Of a stretch of 64,000 bases of DNA, positions 23,605 through 33,779 are shown piece after piece. The DNA is taken from NCBI RefSeq assembly GCF_020360975.1, contig NW_025408677.1:1302001-1366000 (forward strand), given 5' to 3'. Origin of the DNA: Hirsutella rhossiliensis (Eukaryota > Ascomycota > Sordariomycetes > Hypocreales > Ophiocordycipitaceae). How positions within the stretch are numbered: position 1 is the stretch's first letter; each line of letters begins with the position of its first letter. A program made the position numbers and the translations under genes. The notes beneath the pieces are model-generated. The model was not told the origin of the DNA. It did not search any database and saw only the letters and a list, made by a program, of their open reading frames with translations.

Positions 23605-24794
23605 GATCCTAGCGGTGCGGACTTTACATCCCTCGACCGGCTAGGGTCCTGTCCTGGCGAGTAGGGGCAAGCGGCAATGAAATGGGTGTTGTCGCCGCAG
23701 CGGAGACAACGACCCTCGTCACGGCGTTTATTCCGTTCGTCCTCGGATACCCACCTCGCCCGTTGCTTCCGTCCTGACCTAGGCTGGAAGCGAACCGTCT
23801 TGCTCGTTCCACTTGACCCCTGGCCGTTCGCCCGTCCTCTGACCCTGCCCTGAGTGCGTGTAACCGTCATTATTACGTCGCCGTCATGGTCGCGTGCGTC
23901 ACGTGCGTTCTGCTCGGCGGGTAACGTTGCTGACGGTGCCGGGGTGTTGTCGTTACCGGCGACCTGGATGTTGCCGATGCCTGATGCCTGCCCTTGGTCA
24001 CGTTGCCCGCGGGAGCCCTGCTTCCTCTGCAACGCCTTAAACTTCGCGGTGTGCTCGAACGCCCAAGCAATCGGGTGTAGACGTTGGATGTACTCGTTGT
24101 AGTCCTTCGGCATGATAACCGGGACTAGTTGCTCACGGAGAGCAGGAGAGATCGAGTTCCGTAGCCATGCGAGCTTGGAAGCATTATCCCAGCTCGCGCC
24201 GCCCGCTTTGGTCAATGTTTCCTCGAATTCAGGAGGAACTTCCCAAACTCTTGGCTGTCTCGTTGAATGAGGGTGCAGCCTGTCCTGCGCCCTCTCTGTC
24301 TGCTGCACGCTGCCGAACGTCTGGGCTAGGTGCGAGAAGAATTTCCGGGGGTCTGGGTTGCCCTTCGCGCTCTCTTGCCTCCAAAAACCCTCGACTCTCC
24401 TCATCATCTGATCCGGCAAGGTCTGCAGGATCTCGTACCACACGACGTTGTTATTGCCGTTTAGGCCCTCCTCTTCGTCGGTATTGTACTTAAATACCAG
24501 ACGGTCGAGGTAGAAGTGGAAGGACTCGGGTTGACCGTTCCACTTCGGCCAAGTCATCGGCTTGCGCTTCTTGCCACGGTCCATTTCCTGGGCTGCTTCC
24601 GGCCTCGGTTCGACGGGTAAGATCGCCGGGGTACTGAGCACCCCCGGGCTGGGTGTCAACGGTGGCGCTGCTAGGCCTAGCCCGGTGAACATCTTCCGCA
24701 GTTCTTCGTCTCCCGCGATCCCAGATAAGATCTGCAAGAGCTCTTGCTCCTTCCTCCATCGGCTCGTTGCGCCGCCGGTCGCGGTGCCCTGCAT
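23427..24794 (-). CDS. Gag of chromovirus 1, 455 aa
   Basis: Structural capsid/nucleocapsid protein, open from ATG at 24794. A central region (WPKWNGQPESFHFYLDRLV) fits a Ty3-type capsid. A CX2CX4HX4C zinc knuckle (CLRCGDNTHFIAAC) lies at about residue 365 for RNA binding. The last ~70 residues overlap the start of the pol frame at 23604, so Pol would be made by frameshifting, or a base is missing here. Confidence 0.8.
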   Translation of the reverse strand: MQGTATGGATSRWRKEQELLQILSGIAGDEELRKMFTGLGLAAPPLTPSPGVLSTPAILPVEPRPEAAQEMDRGKKRKPMTWPKWNGQPESFHFYLDRLVFKYNTDEEEGLNGNNNVVWYEILQTLPDQMMRRVEGFWRQESAKGNPDPRKFFSHLAQTFGSVQQTERAQDRLHPHSTRQPRVWEVPPEFEETLTKAGGASWDNASKLAWLRNSISPALREQLVPVIMPKDYNEYIQRLHPIAWAFEHTAKFKALQRKQGSRGQRDQGQASGIGNIQVAGNDNTPAPSATLPAEQNARDARDHDGDVIMTVTRTQGRVRGRANGQGSSGTSKTVRFQPRSGRKQRARWVSEDERNKRRDEGRCLRCGDNTHFIAACPYSPGQDPSRSRDVKSAPLGSCPCWKMMVTTLVRKSQDLARPHPSRKCVASKQRRVSRPKNGAVAKEEKFSGKWKLVLQ

Positions 24795-24870
24795 AACTAC
24801 TATTGTCCTCCATCTTGTTCGTCCGTCTCGTCGTCCGATCGATCGTCCGTCTCGTCGTTTAGCCTATCGC

Positions 24871-24975
24871 CTGTCTTGCTGTCTGTCCTGCTGACTGTCC
24901 TGCTGTCTGTCCTGCTGTCTGTCCTGCTGTCTGTCCTGCTGTCTGTCCTGCTGTCTGTCCTTCTGTCTGTCCTGT
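24871..24975. repeat. 12-bp tandem repeat in leader
   Basis: About eight or nine copies of CTGCTGTCTGTC between the primer-binding site and gag. In one minus frame this reads as Arg-Thr-Asp-Ser repeats, but that frame has no ATG. Confidence 0.85.
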
Positions 24976-24988
24976 CTTTTGTTAACTG

Positions 24989-24998
24989 GTAGCTCAAT
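24989..24998 (-). promoter_or_regulatory. Primer-binding site, self-priming type
   Basis: One base after the 5' LTR the minus strand reads ATTGAGCTAC. This is the exact reverse complement of GTAGCTCAAT inside the LTR (plus 25050-25059). No tRNA 3' end is needed to explain it. Transcription starting at 25059 would put the complementary sequence at the RNA 5' end, as in Tf1/sushi elements. Confidence 0.65.
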
Positions 24999-24999
24999 A

Positions 25000-25176
25000 T
25001 GTTACAGGGTCAGCACTGTTAGCACAGGTGCTGGGCGTAATTGATGTAAATTGAGCTACAAAGAGTGTAAAGGGGAGACGTGTCTACATCGCTCCCTTTA
25101 GGAGTCGTGTCCGTGGCGCTCGCACGTGACTAGTCTGGCCATGCCAGATCTACACATCGGGGCGTAGCCCCTTACA
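25000..25176 (-). repeat. 5' LTR of chromovirus 1
   Basis: 177 bp, from TGTTACAGGG to CCTTACA on the plus strand; it holds the promoter of the minus-strand element. Confidence 0.9.
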
Positions 25177-25181
25177 GTACG
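25177..25181. repeat. Target-site duplication GTACG, right
   Basis: Pairs with 19371-19375. Confidence 0.9.
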
Positions 25182-26640
25182 GACTAAATACATTAGGCCC
25201 TACGTTAGTGTCTTTATTTATTAGACTTCGAATCTTATAAAGGTGGAGCATAGGTCGCCTTAGTAAGGTCATTATAGGTCGTCTCATCTCTACCCTCTAG
25301 TAGATAGTTTAGCTATTAAACTAAACGTTCTTATATATAGCCCGTAATTAGTTAATTAATAATACTATCGCTTAGTTTATTCCGGCCTATTTGCCACATC
25401 CGTAAATACGAGCCTCTATAGCGCGCCTACTACTCTAGCCCTTCTAGGGCTAAGACTCTTACACCTAAAACGGAAAGGTATATTTTCGGAGTAGCTTATA
25501 TTTAGACTTTAATACGGACTGCTCGTATATAAAACCTATAAAGGGCTTTGATTCTTGCTAGTAGAGGCGGACCGAAAATACGTAGAAGCTCCTCGGTTTA
25601 TTCTACCTTGCCCCTTAGTTATAGATCTATCTACTCTCCTCCGATAGGGCACCTTATTATCTATAGTATCCTTATAGAGTCTTAGGTATTTAACTACTTT
25701 CTAGTATTTATCTCGGCGGCTATAAAGTTATCCTAGAGGGCCTTTTTCTATTTCCGTATATTGTTATTATACCTCTTGGCCGCGTCTTAGCACGTCGTTC
25801 TAGGTCAGGCCGTGTCGGACGCGTCGATAGCGACGGGCTAGTTGGCTCTATCCCTACCCCTATTAAGGTCGCCGCGCCGGACTTAGCCGTAGCACTAATC
25901 TAGGCTAAGCCTACCTCCTTAAGTAAAAGATTAGAAAGAACTACCTAAAGAATCGTAGGGATTAAAACTCTCCCTATAGGATATATCGTAAAGGTCTATA
26001 TAGGAATAACGGCGCGTCCGAAAATTTCTATAGTAGGCTTAGAGATCTTTTACGTTAATTTAACTATATTTCTTAAAAACTAATAGGTTCGTAATATAAT
26101 TAACCGGGCACCCTATATAATAGTAGATATTTCGAAAGTGCCGAATATAGCGGATGTTATCCCTAAGGTAAATAGTACCCTTTAACTTCTATAGTAAATG
26201 TCTTTTATAAACTACTATTTAGTTCGAAAAGGAAATTTTCTATACTTTTACGACTTTATTTTCCTTCTTATAGAGGGCCTTAGCGCTAGCTAGACGAGCT
26301 TAGCGCGGCGCTATATACTATAGTGACTTAGTTAGTTAAATTAGCTTAAGCTATAGGGCGGCGGGGCCTAGTAGGTAGCTATTAGAAACTTAGGTTTCTA
26401 TTATTACGGCTAGGCACATACGAGCCTTAGCGGCTATAAAGATATATTAGCACTATGAACGAAGACTCAAAGCTAAGGATTAAGAAAGAAAGACTAGACT
26501 ATACGACCGAGCTGGCCCTTATATGCATATGCACGAGGTTACCTCAGCAGCGCTCAGGTAAGCATAAGGTCGCACGTTCTCGCGAAGGAGAGAGCAAAAG
26601 TAGGCATAAAAGTAGATAAAGGGACTTTTCGAAAGTCGAG
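25182..26640. repeat. RIP-mutated tract 2, content unknown
   Basis: TpA-rich sequence nearly free of CpA/TpG. I read both strands and could not name the source; the minus strand has the longest tolerable frames. It begins at the chromovirus 1 insertion point. Confidence 0.6.
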
Positions 26641-27619
26641 TATTATGATTCATATAATCAGATGGTATGCGAGAATCCGTGTGTTGATTGCTCTTCTTTT
26701 AGTTGCCCTATATCCGTCTAACCCTCCCCTTTTATATCCCTCTATGCCTTCCCTATATTCATATCCCGTGTTCAGGTAGAATATACATTCTATCAGGAAG
26801 AGGGCACTTCTTGCCTCTTACTAAAGGCCGCGTAAGTCATCTACGTCAGCACTTTTAGCTCGATCTCCCCGATCAATAGCTTTCTAAGCTATTAGGTCGA
26901 TAGTTCAGTCTCTTAAGGTCCTCGAGCCAGTAAGAGATATACCGGACTCCTAAAAAGGTCCCCGTTCGAATAGGAGATCCTCCGGACCCCTCAGTGGTCT
27001 AGGAAGAAGAGATAACAGTCTGCAGACCTCCCTTCTTACCTGGTTTCAAGCTATATGACCTAGAGATACCTAGAGACCTCAACTCGTTCGGACCTTCTTC
27101 TCGACATGTCGGAAAACGCAGTTGTCAGTCATATGTATCAATTGCAGCGCACCTGTCGGAGCGCGCGTTCCACTTTTGCCTGCGTGGCGCAATGGTCTTC
27201 GCGACAGATGGTGCATATAGAGTGCAATTGGGTTGCTGTCGAGGGACTAAACTCTCTCTAGTCGACAGACACTTTTAAGGGTACCATGCTTACACCCCCT
27301 CTGCTCACCCCCTCTGCTCACCCCCCCTTATGCTCCGCCAAAATGTTGCCGCTCTATACCAATTAGACCAACTTCACTTATACAGAATCTACTCAATCTT
27401 AAAGCTTTTCATGAGCCGTCACCTGTAGCAGGTATAGAAATGACTGTACCTACATTTTTTGAAGTCAGCTGATGACCCTAGGTGTCGTGGTCCGTGAGAC
27501 CCTGGCATCGCAAAATGGCAATTTCGACCCATAATCTCCTCCTGCCTCCTTTGCTTTCCACTCTTGCTCATCCTCTACCACCCGTCATTAATGCATCCAA
27601 AAAGGCCTTGTTCGATCTA
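26641..27619. other. No gene; 13-bp repeat and hairpin
   Basis: Ordinary composition. It contains two tandem copies of CCCCCTCTGCTCA near 27296-27322, an imperfect hairpin with 7-bp arms CTGTCGA/TCGACAG near 27230-27263, and a tRNA-like A-box on the minus strand near 27366. It probably contains the left border of the pogo-like element. Confidence 0.45.
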
Positions 27620-29059
27620 TATAGAGGTCATGATAGCTGAGGCAATCCTCGATGTCACTGATAAAGGTCTGTCGCAGCGCCGGGCTTGTCAGAAATAAGG
27701 GATACCCCAGAGGACTATTTCCAACAGAATGCGGAGTCAGTCGGCATTAACTGACCAGAATCAGCCTGGAAAGTACTTATCCAGAGACCAGGGGGCTAAC
27801 TTGGATGCCTGGACTCTTCGCCAAGAATCTCTGGGTTATTTTCCGTCCTAGAGTCAAATTCGCGCCTACGTAGTTGCCGTTCTAAAAAAGCAAGGCTGCG
27901 ACTCAAAATTGGGACGTCATCGGGTAGAAAAGCTCATTTAACGTCATCCAAAACTTAGAAGCAAGGTCGGTAGGCATTATGAAGCTAATCGATTCGACTT
28001 ATTTACTCCTAAAGCAGTGCACTGGTACTTTAACATCAGGGAGAAAGAGTACGGGTGGATCAAGCTAGAGAACACCGTGAACATTGATGAATGGGGGATT
28101 ATGTCGGGCTTTGGTTTGCAATGGACTCTCCATAAGCGATATAAGTTAACCCGATTTCTTTGCTAAGTCTAGACAGTCTGGTGGTTAGAAGTTCGGACCC
28201 CAAACGGAAGACTCTTCTCAATGGACCCCAGTCCCGCGGTTAGACCACTTTTCTACAGGCCATCACCGCCAACGGGCGCACCTTGACTCCAGGCATCATA
28301 TTTAAGGATAGAAGCCTCCAGAAACAGTGGTTTAAGGAGGAGTTTCGGAGATTTGCGGACTGGCACTACATAACTTCACCAAGTGGATGGACGGACAACC
28401 GCATTGCCGTTGAATGGCTTGATGAAGTTTATTTGCCTCAGACGCGACCTTAAGACGACTCTAAGGCCATGCTTGTTATTCTGGATGGATATAGGAGTCA
28501 TGCAACTGTTCGTCCTTTATATTTATGGCATTGAGGCCCTGCTGATTAACGATAGAATAAGTGGATGGCTACGTGCTTTCTGAGTTGTTATCTTTCATCT
28601 TACTGTTCTCATGGCCTCCAGCCATTAGACAATGGAGTTTTAAATGCTGTAAAGGCAGCCTACAGGAAGGAGCTTAACGGACTGGCGTCTTTGACGAATT
28701 CCACGCCTGTTGACAAGGTCAACTTTATACGTGCGTATGCCACGGCACGTCAAACGAGACTGACAACAAGAAACATCTTGTCCGGTTGGAGAACCACTGG
28801 AAATTGGCCAATTTCGCGATTCAAGGCGTCGGGTAATCCTGAGATCCAAGAAGACAAAGTTGCGGCATCCCCGGAATATAGGCCGGTTTTAGACTTTGAC
28901 GACATGTCAAGATCGGAACGCTCATTCACTGTGCTGCCTAACAGGCAGCAAGCAGTTCGTAATGCCATATTAGTGATGGATTCGAACCTTCTAGGTGACG
29001 TCGTCATCTATGCTGCCTGGGTGGCAACATCGCCACTCAGCCCAAAACCACAAGTATAA
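27620..29059 (+). pseudogene. Fot1/pogo-like DDE transposase
   Basis: Tc1-mariner superfamily transposase of the fungal Fot1/pogo type. An N-terminal helix-turn-helix reads AILDVTDKGLSQRRACQK near 27640. The catalytic core has NIDEWGIMSGFG near 28085 (first Asp), PGIIFKDRSLQKQWF near 28290, SPSGWTDNRIAVEWLDE near 28380, AMLVILDGYRSHAT near 28467 (second Asp) and GLQPLDNGVLNAVKAAYRKE near 28620 (third Asp). The tail has SGWRTTGNWPISRF near 28790. Stops and frameshifts lie at about 27690, 28160, 28450 and 28580. The last 164 codons are open. Terminal repeats were not found. Confidence 0.85.
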
Positions 29060-29269
29060 GAAGCCAACTTTTCACCATCACTTAGATAGAGAATCAAGAG
29101 TCTTTCGTTGCCCGATGCACAGGGGATCTCCTTCCCGATCGTTGCTTAGTCATCCATACTATCCGTGCCTCTTGTTGTGTGACAGTTATGAGCCCGGTCT
29201 GCTAAGCCGGGTTTCAACTACTCACGTTGCTTCCGCCGCGTTTGCCTCACCAACAGTAAGCACATTAAA

Positions 29270-31367
29270 ATGGCCGCTGACGACCTCGAAGTCTCTTCCC
29301 GGGTCACCCTCAAAGGCCCCAGTAATTGGGATCTATAGATCAGCATTGTTCGCAAATTTGCGAAGAATCAACAAATCTGGGATTTCATTGACCCTGCCGT
29401 TGCGCGCAAGCCGGCTCTGACGCCGCCAGACTGCCAGTCGAACCAACGCCAGGAGAAGTCCAGGAAAATGCCACTGGCATACACCAACTGCAAGGGGACA
29501 GCCTTACTAAGTTTCAGATCCTTAAGGCGCGACATCGAAGCCAGCTCTAGACTTACAAGGATAAAACGAAGGCCCTCGCAAAATTACAAGAACACATCGT
29601 AAAGACCGTTGGCAAATACTACAATATTATCGCCAAGGAAGATAATGTGGCAAAGGAACTCACAATCCTCAAAAACCGAGTCAAACTAACCGACTAGGCT
29701 CGGGAGAGTAAAGTCACAGATCGATACTACGCTACGCTTAAGGCAGTCAGCCGGTTCAAAATCGAGGAGTGGATCTCGAAGTGGCAAGTCGTCCTAAACG
29801 AAGCCGAGAATCTCGACCTACCCGACGTAAAAGACCTGCGACCAACTCGCCATTTCCTTAAAGCTATAAACGCAATCGACTCGACCTTCTCTAAAGTCTA
29901 GATCAATCAGATAGAAGCAAATGCCCTGTCTAATCCGGACGACGACTAGCAAAAGACTTTCCCTAACGGAATCAAGATTAGTGAGATCTTCGAGCGATCA
30001 TATCGATCAACCACCAGCAACTCAGACACTAAAGGTGCATTTTCCACCTTCTAAGGTAAAGGGGAGCCCGATATATCCGGTATAACCCGGGCATTAAAAC
30101 CCAACAGAAACCAAGGAGGAAAGCCACCGTGCCTCTGCGGTCACAGGCATTTCTACTCAGAATGTCCATATCTCTCTAACTCGGTACGACCTGAAGGATG
30201 GTCTCCGGACAGCAAAGTCCAGGAAGAAATCGATCAGAAGCTCAAAGACCCTACTACTAAGGGCAAAATCGAACGGTCTATTAGGAATCGTAAGAGGAAG
30301 GAAGAGTCTCGATAAGAATCACCGGAATTCCGAGGTACTACCTTCGCTAGACTCAGAGCCAAGGACAAAGAGAACCAAGGCGAGAAGGACCAGGAGCAAG
30401 AGCAGTCACCCGATCCACAGATCAAGTCAGCCTTCTCAACATCACCAGTCTATCCGCTCCGTGACTCGTTTATCATAGATTCCGGATCGGACTTCTATAT
30501 TTGCAACAATTCGGTACGCTTTACGGAAGGCACGTATAAGTCCTGCGATAAGCCTAAAGCAGCCTTCTCGGCAGACACACTGCTTAAGATCCACGGATAC
30601 GGAGACGTTCTTATCCGCATCGGAAGCTTAGATAAGTTCAGATTGCAGAACGTCGCCTATATCCCAAACTTCCACACAAACGTTGCATCTCTTGATCTCT
30701 TTCTCAAAAAAGGATACAATTAGAACCCTGCAACAGGCGCTGTCTCAAGAGACGGAAAGACGATCTTTCGCACAGAGAGGCGATTTCGCCAGCCTATCAT
30801 CGAATACAACCAAGTCAATTACGAATCGCACACCTAGTCGGCAACTGCCTTCACTTCATCCGCGCAGCAGAGACCCGAGTCCGCTGCAGAAGCCATACGG
30901 TGGCACCAACGCCTAGGTCATCTTAGGTCGGAAGCCCTCGTGCACCTAGTTCAACAAACAATCGGAGCCAAGATCAAAGGCCCGATCACGGTCGAATGCA
31001 AAGACTGCGCTATCGCAAAGGCAAGACGCACTATCTCGCGGCGAATCCCACAGAGGAAAGCATCTCGACCATTCTAGCACATCTACATTGATGTGTTCGC
31101 CTTAAAAGTCGGTTACAACGGCAAGCGATCTGCAATGCTAATCAAGGACGACTACACCGACATGGTCTACATCTATCTCCTGGATAATCAGACCAAAGAA
31201 AGCGTTCTCGGCGCATTGACATCTTTTGAAGTCTACGTCCAACGGCAGTTCAATCTCTCGATCTGCGTTATCCATAGAGATAATAACCGCGCACTTCAAA
31301 CCGAATACTTAGCCTGGATCAAGTCCAGAGGAATAGAGGACGAACCAACTGCGCCCAGTGTGTCCAT
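29270..31367 (+). pseudogene. Ty1/copia gag-pol, 3'-truncated
   Basis: Starts at ATG 29270 (MAADDLEVSSRVTLKG). Gag is followed by a zinc-knuckle-like CLCGHRHFYSEC near 30130, protease FIIDSGSDFYIC near 30470, the pre-integrase domain WHQRLGHLRSEALVHL near 30900 with CKDCAIAKARR, and the integrase core with LIKDDYTDMVYIYL near 31140 and IHRDNNRALQ near 31275. It is cut at 31368 by the hAT relic; RT and RNase H are absent. The internal stops I could place (29325, 29698, 29899, 29947, 30052, 30313, 30721, 30834, 31076) are all TAG or TAA, which points to C-to-T change at CAG/CAA or a G-to-A change at TGG. Confidence 0.85.
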
Positions 31368-31469
31368 CAACCAAGTAAAGCAGAAAATGACACCCTTACT
31401 TGACTTGGTTGAAGGATCCGTTTACTCGACTTGGTTTACTCGAAGAAATGGCTGTGCTTTACTTGGTTG
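31368..31469. repeat. 14-bp inverted repeat with subterminal motifs
   Basis: CAACCAAGTAAAGC at 31368-31381 and its exact reverse complement at 31456-31469. Several TTACTTGACTTGG-like motifs lie between and after them, as expected for hAT transposase-binding sites. Confidence 0.8.
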
Positions 31470-31860
31470 GTTGACATTACTTGACTCCGGGAGCCGATTT
31501 GCTTAAGTGATCTCTATATCTTGTCCGCCTGTGACCTTGGGACGAGGGGAAAAAAAGTGCTCCTCGAGCATGACTACGATAGCATGCCAGATCGAAGTAG
31601 GTGCTTTTGGCATTCGATAGCTGCCACGGTGTTGGAGCTGAGGCGATTCCGCTCATCCGTGATGACCTTTTTGGTCTGAGAGAAAACCCGCTCACATTCA
31701 GCACTCATTGCTGGACAAGTGAACAAGTCGAAAGCCATTTGCGACAGAACTGGGTAGTCTGCCGCATGACAGATCCACCATTGAGCAGCCCATCAACGCG
31801 CATGACACCATCGTCGTTCAGCGACACGCTCTATTGCACAATCGACCTATGACGAGTCGA
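31368..31860 (-). mobile_element. hAT transposon 3' end, relic
   Basis: The minus strand encodes the hAT C-terminal dimerisation domain near 31800-31590: WWICHAADYPVLSQMAFDLF, CPAMSAECERVFSQTKK and RNRLSSNTVAAIECQKHL, then a stop. It belongs to a different family from the 33.8/49.9 kb hAT copies. The non-coding end to its left carries repeated TTACTTG/TTTACTCG motifs and a 14-bp inverted repeat. It joins the copia integrase, which it probably invaded. Confidence 0.75.
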
Positions 31861-31885
31861 AGATTAGAACAGAGGCAGAGCGCAG

Positions 31886-32560
31886 GTGGGAGAAATCCGG
31901 CAAGCCGTCGAGGCCGAGATGAGGGCGAAGGAGGGTCATGAAGGGTGGCGATGCGCGGCAGTCGTGAAAGACGCGCGGAACGCAGAACGTGTTAAGATCA
32001 TATGCAGGAATGAAACAGAACTTCAGAGAGTCAAAGACGCTGCGCAGAAGACGGCGGTCATAGGAGCGCGGGTCATAAGGGATCAACTCTACCCAGTCAA
32101 GGTCGACAATGCCAATCGCACGGCAGTGTTAGACGCAGAAGGCTACGTCTTAACGGGTGCAGCCGAGGCACTTGGCGTGGAGAACAACGTCACTATTGCC
32201 AAGATTTCGTGGTTAAGCAATAAAGAGATAGGAAAAGCGTATAGGTTAATAGTTATTTACGTTATAAAGGGGAGCGATGCGAAGAAACTACTGGATGGCC
32301 AATACTTTGACCTGGCTAGGGAATCGGCGTGCACGAGTATCTTCGAGCCGCGCAAAGGACCAGTGCAATGCTACAACTGCCAAGAAATCGGTCACAAGGC
32401 CTTCTTATATAAGAAACCGCAGACCTACGGTAGATGCGCGAAGCCGGGGCACCACCATAGGGAGTGCATTGCGGCGGAGCCAAAGTGCGTGCCCTACGGA
32501 GGACCGCACGAGTCGCTCAGCCAGAATTGTCGATTGCGCAACCCACCACGCCATGCATAG
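31886..32560 (+). CDS. LINE (Tad1-like) ORF1, gag-like
   Basis: Open frame of 224 codons without a convincing ATG at its start, so 5'-truncated. It resembles the ORF1 protein of fungal Tad1-type LINEs, which coats the RNA intermediate. The C-terminus has CCHC-type knuckles: CYNCQEIGHKAFLY (last Cys lost), CAKPGHHHREC and CVPYGGPHESLSQNC. It ends in TAG at 32558, overlapping the next ORF by 8 bases. Confidence 0.75.
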   Translation: MGEIRQAVEAEMRAKEGHEGWRCAAVVKDARNAERVKIICRNETELQRVKDAAQKTAVIGARVIRDQLYPVKVDNANRTAVLDAEGYVLTGAAEALGVENNVTIAKISWLSNKEIGKAYRLIVIYVIKGSDAKKLLDGQYFDLARESACTSIFEPRKGPVQCYNCQEIGHKAFLYKKPQTYGRCAKPGHHHRECIAAEPKCVPYGGPHESLSQNCRLRNPPRHA

Positions 32561-32894
32561 AAAGCTAGGTATCTTCCAGCTTAACGTACGCAAGCGAGAC
32601 ACGGTACAGCTCAGTGTTATGAACGACGAGGAATTAAAGGACTGCGCGGTGCTAGCGATTGCAGAGCCCTACGCGCGCAAGAAGGACGGGATGATCGTGA
32701 CGGCCCCGATAGGCCATAGCAGTTGGTCAAGGATACTTCCGACGCAGACCAACGAGGCGGGATGGCCGGTCAGGAGCATGCTTTGGATACGGAAGGACAT
32801 CGACTCGGAGCAGGTCCCGATACCGTCGTCAGACCTGACAGCGGCTGTGCTGCATCTGCCAGATAGAGATGTCTTGGTGATGTCGGTGACATGA
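32553..32894 (+). pseudogene. LINE ORF2 endonuclease N-terminus, truncated
   Basis: ATG at 32553 overlaps the ORF1 stop (ATGCATAG). It reads LGIFQLNVRKRD, AIAEPYARKKDG and PDRDVLVMSV, the start of an apurinic-like endonuclease domain that nicks the target for reverse transcription. It stops at 32894, just before a copia LTR. RT and RNase H are missing, an unusual 3' loss for a LINE, and more likely the result of the copia insertion and later rearrangement. Confidence 0.7.
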
Positions 32895-32933
32895 TCCGTC
32901 AATGACGGACCGCCTTCCTGCCGTATTGTCGCC

Positions 32934-33659
32934 TGTAAATATATTATCTAGGTAGCTTGTGTTCAAATCCGCCCATGATGTGTCTCTCTCAGCAAGCTGA
33001 GAGCGCGGGCGGAAGGATAAGGGCAGGCACAATTGAGTCCAAACGATGATGCATGTTTTCTATCTATCTGTGCGACATTGAGGGGGTATTTATACGAATA
33101 GATACCAATCTGGGACCCGTGGTGGCCCTGAATCAGTGCCAATTCCCGTGTATCCCGATTAGGGCAATGTTCCTCTACTGTATCGATACCTGACTCAAGT
33201 CCTTGTGTCTGACCTGCCTCTTTCACCGGAGTTTATACGTGTGCGGATTAGACCGTCAGTCTGCTCCCTCTGACAGTCTCTTATCCAGGCCGTGCCGTCT
33301 TCAGGTTGGTCCATGTTCACTGCCATGGGATCATGGCTCTGGCAAAGTTCACGGGGCTCGATAGAAGTGAGAATCGGAGCCGATACTCGGTGAGACACCG
33401 ATCGGGCGGATCAGTGCCGGGGAGCTGGTTCGGAGCTGAGCCGCACGGGCTAGTGTGGCGAGGTTAGGCGGGGGGGTATGAGCACCCAGGTCGAAGGGAT
33501 CTGTTGTCCGCACCTGCGGATTGGAAAGGATGAGTGAGCAATCTATTGATGCTTGTCTATCTAGCTATAGATATGATGATGATCCGAGTCTATATAGACT
33601 CAGGCGACGGAGTCGCCATATCCATGGAACCTTCCAGATCCCACTGGAGTCCTCCAACA
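32934..33659 (-). repeat. Copia-type 3' LTR
   Basis: On the minus strand a 726-bp block starts TGTTGGAGG and ends ATATATTTACA. It has a TATA-like CGTATAAATACC about two thirds of the way in. Just upstream on the minus strand is a G-rich polypurine run (GGCTACGGGGGGG), so this is a 3' LTR and not a solo LTR. No matching second LTR lies in the window. Confidence 0.65.
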
Positions 33660-33779
33660 CCCCCCCGTAGCCAGACATGGCTAGATGAAAACAAGATCGA
33701 ATGCCTGAAGTTGGAATGCAGGATCAGGTGTTTGCAAGACAGGTAAGTCCAAGTTGTCGAACAAACGCAACGTGACGGT
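33660..33779 (-). mobile_element. Copia internal 3' end, truncated at hAT
   Basis: 120 bp between the copia LTR and the hAT end, holding the polypurine tract. The copia body that should follow is absent: after hAT copy 1 comes an unrelated RIP-mutated gene. Confidence 0.5.

Larger units (their letters stand above)
19376..25176 (-). mobile_element. Ty3/gypsy chromovirus 1, full length
   Basis: Complete 5.8 kb LTR retrotransposon on the minus strand. It has direct LTRs starting TGTTAC and ending ACA, and is flanked by the perfect 5-bp duplication GTACG (19371-19375 and 25177-25181). Gag, protease, reverse transcriptase, RNase H, integrase and a C-terminal chromodomain-like region occur in Ty3/gypsy order. 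The two LTRs differ by two G/A changes and a 2-bp indel near the end, so the insertion is fairly recent. It is not RIP-mutated although a RIP tract begins at its right flank. Frameshifts in pol make this copy, as sequenced, non-autonomous. Confidence 0.92.

Noticed and set aside
24800..24997. Upstream ORF of Arg-Thr-Asp-Ser repeats before gag
   Set aside because: The frame starts at TTG, not ATG; it is a by-product of the 12-bp tandem repeat.
27331..27375. tRNA gene or SINE head on the minus strand
   Set aside because: It has an A-box-like TGGTCTAATTGG but no convincing anticodon or acceptor stem and no B-box downstream.
32934..33659. Solo LTR with target duplication
   Set aside because: The flanks TCGCC and CCCCC do not match, and a polypurine tract with a bit of body remains on one side.
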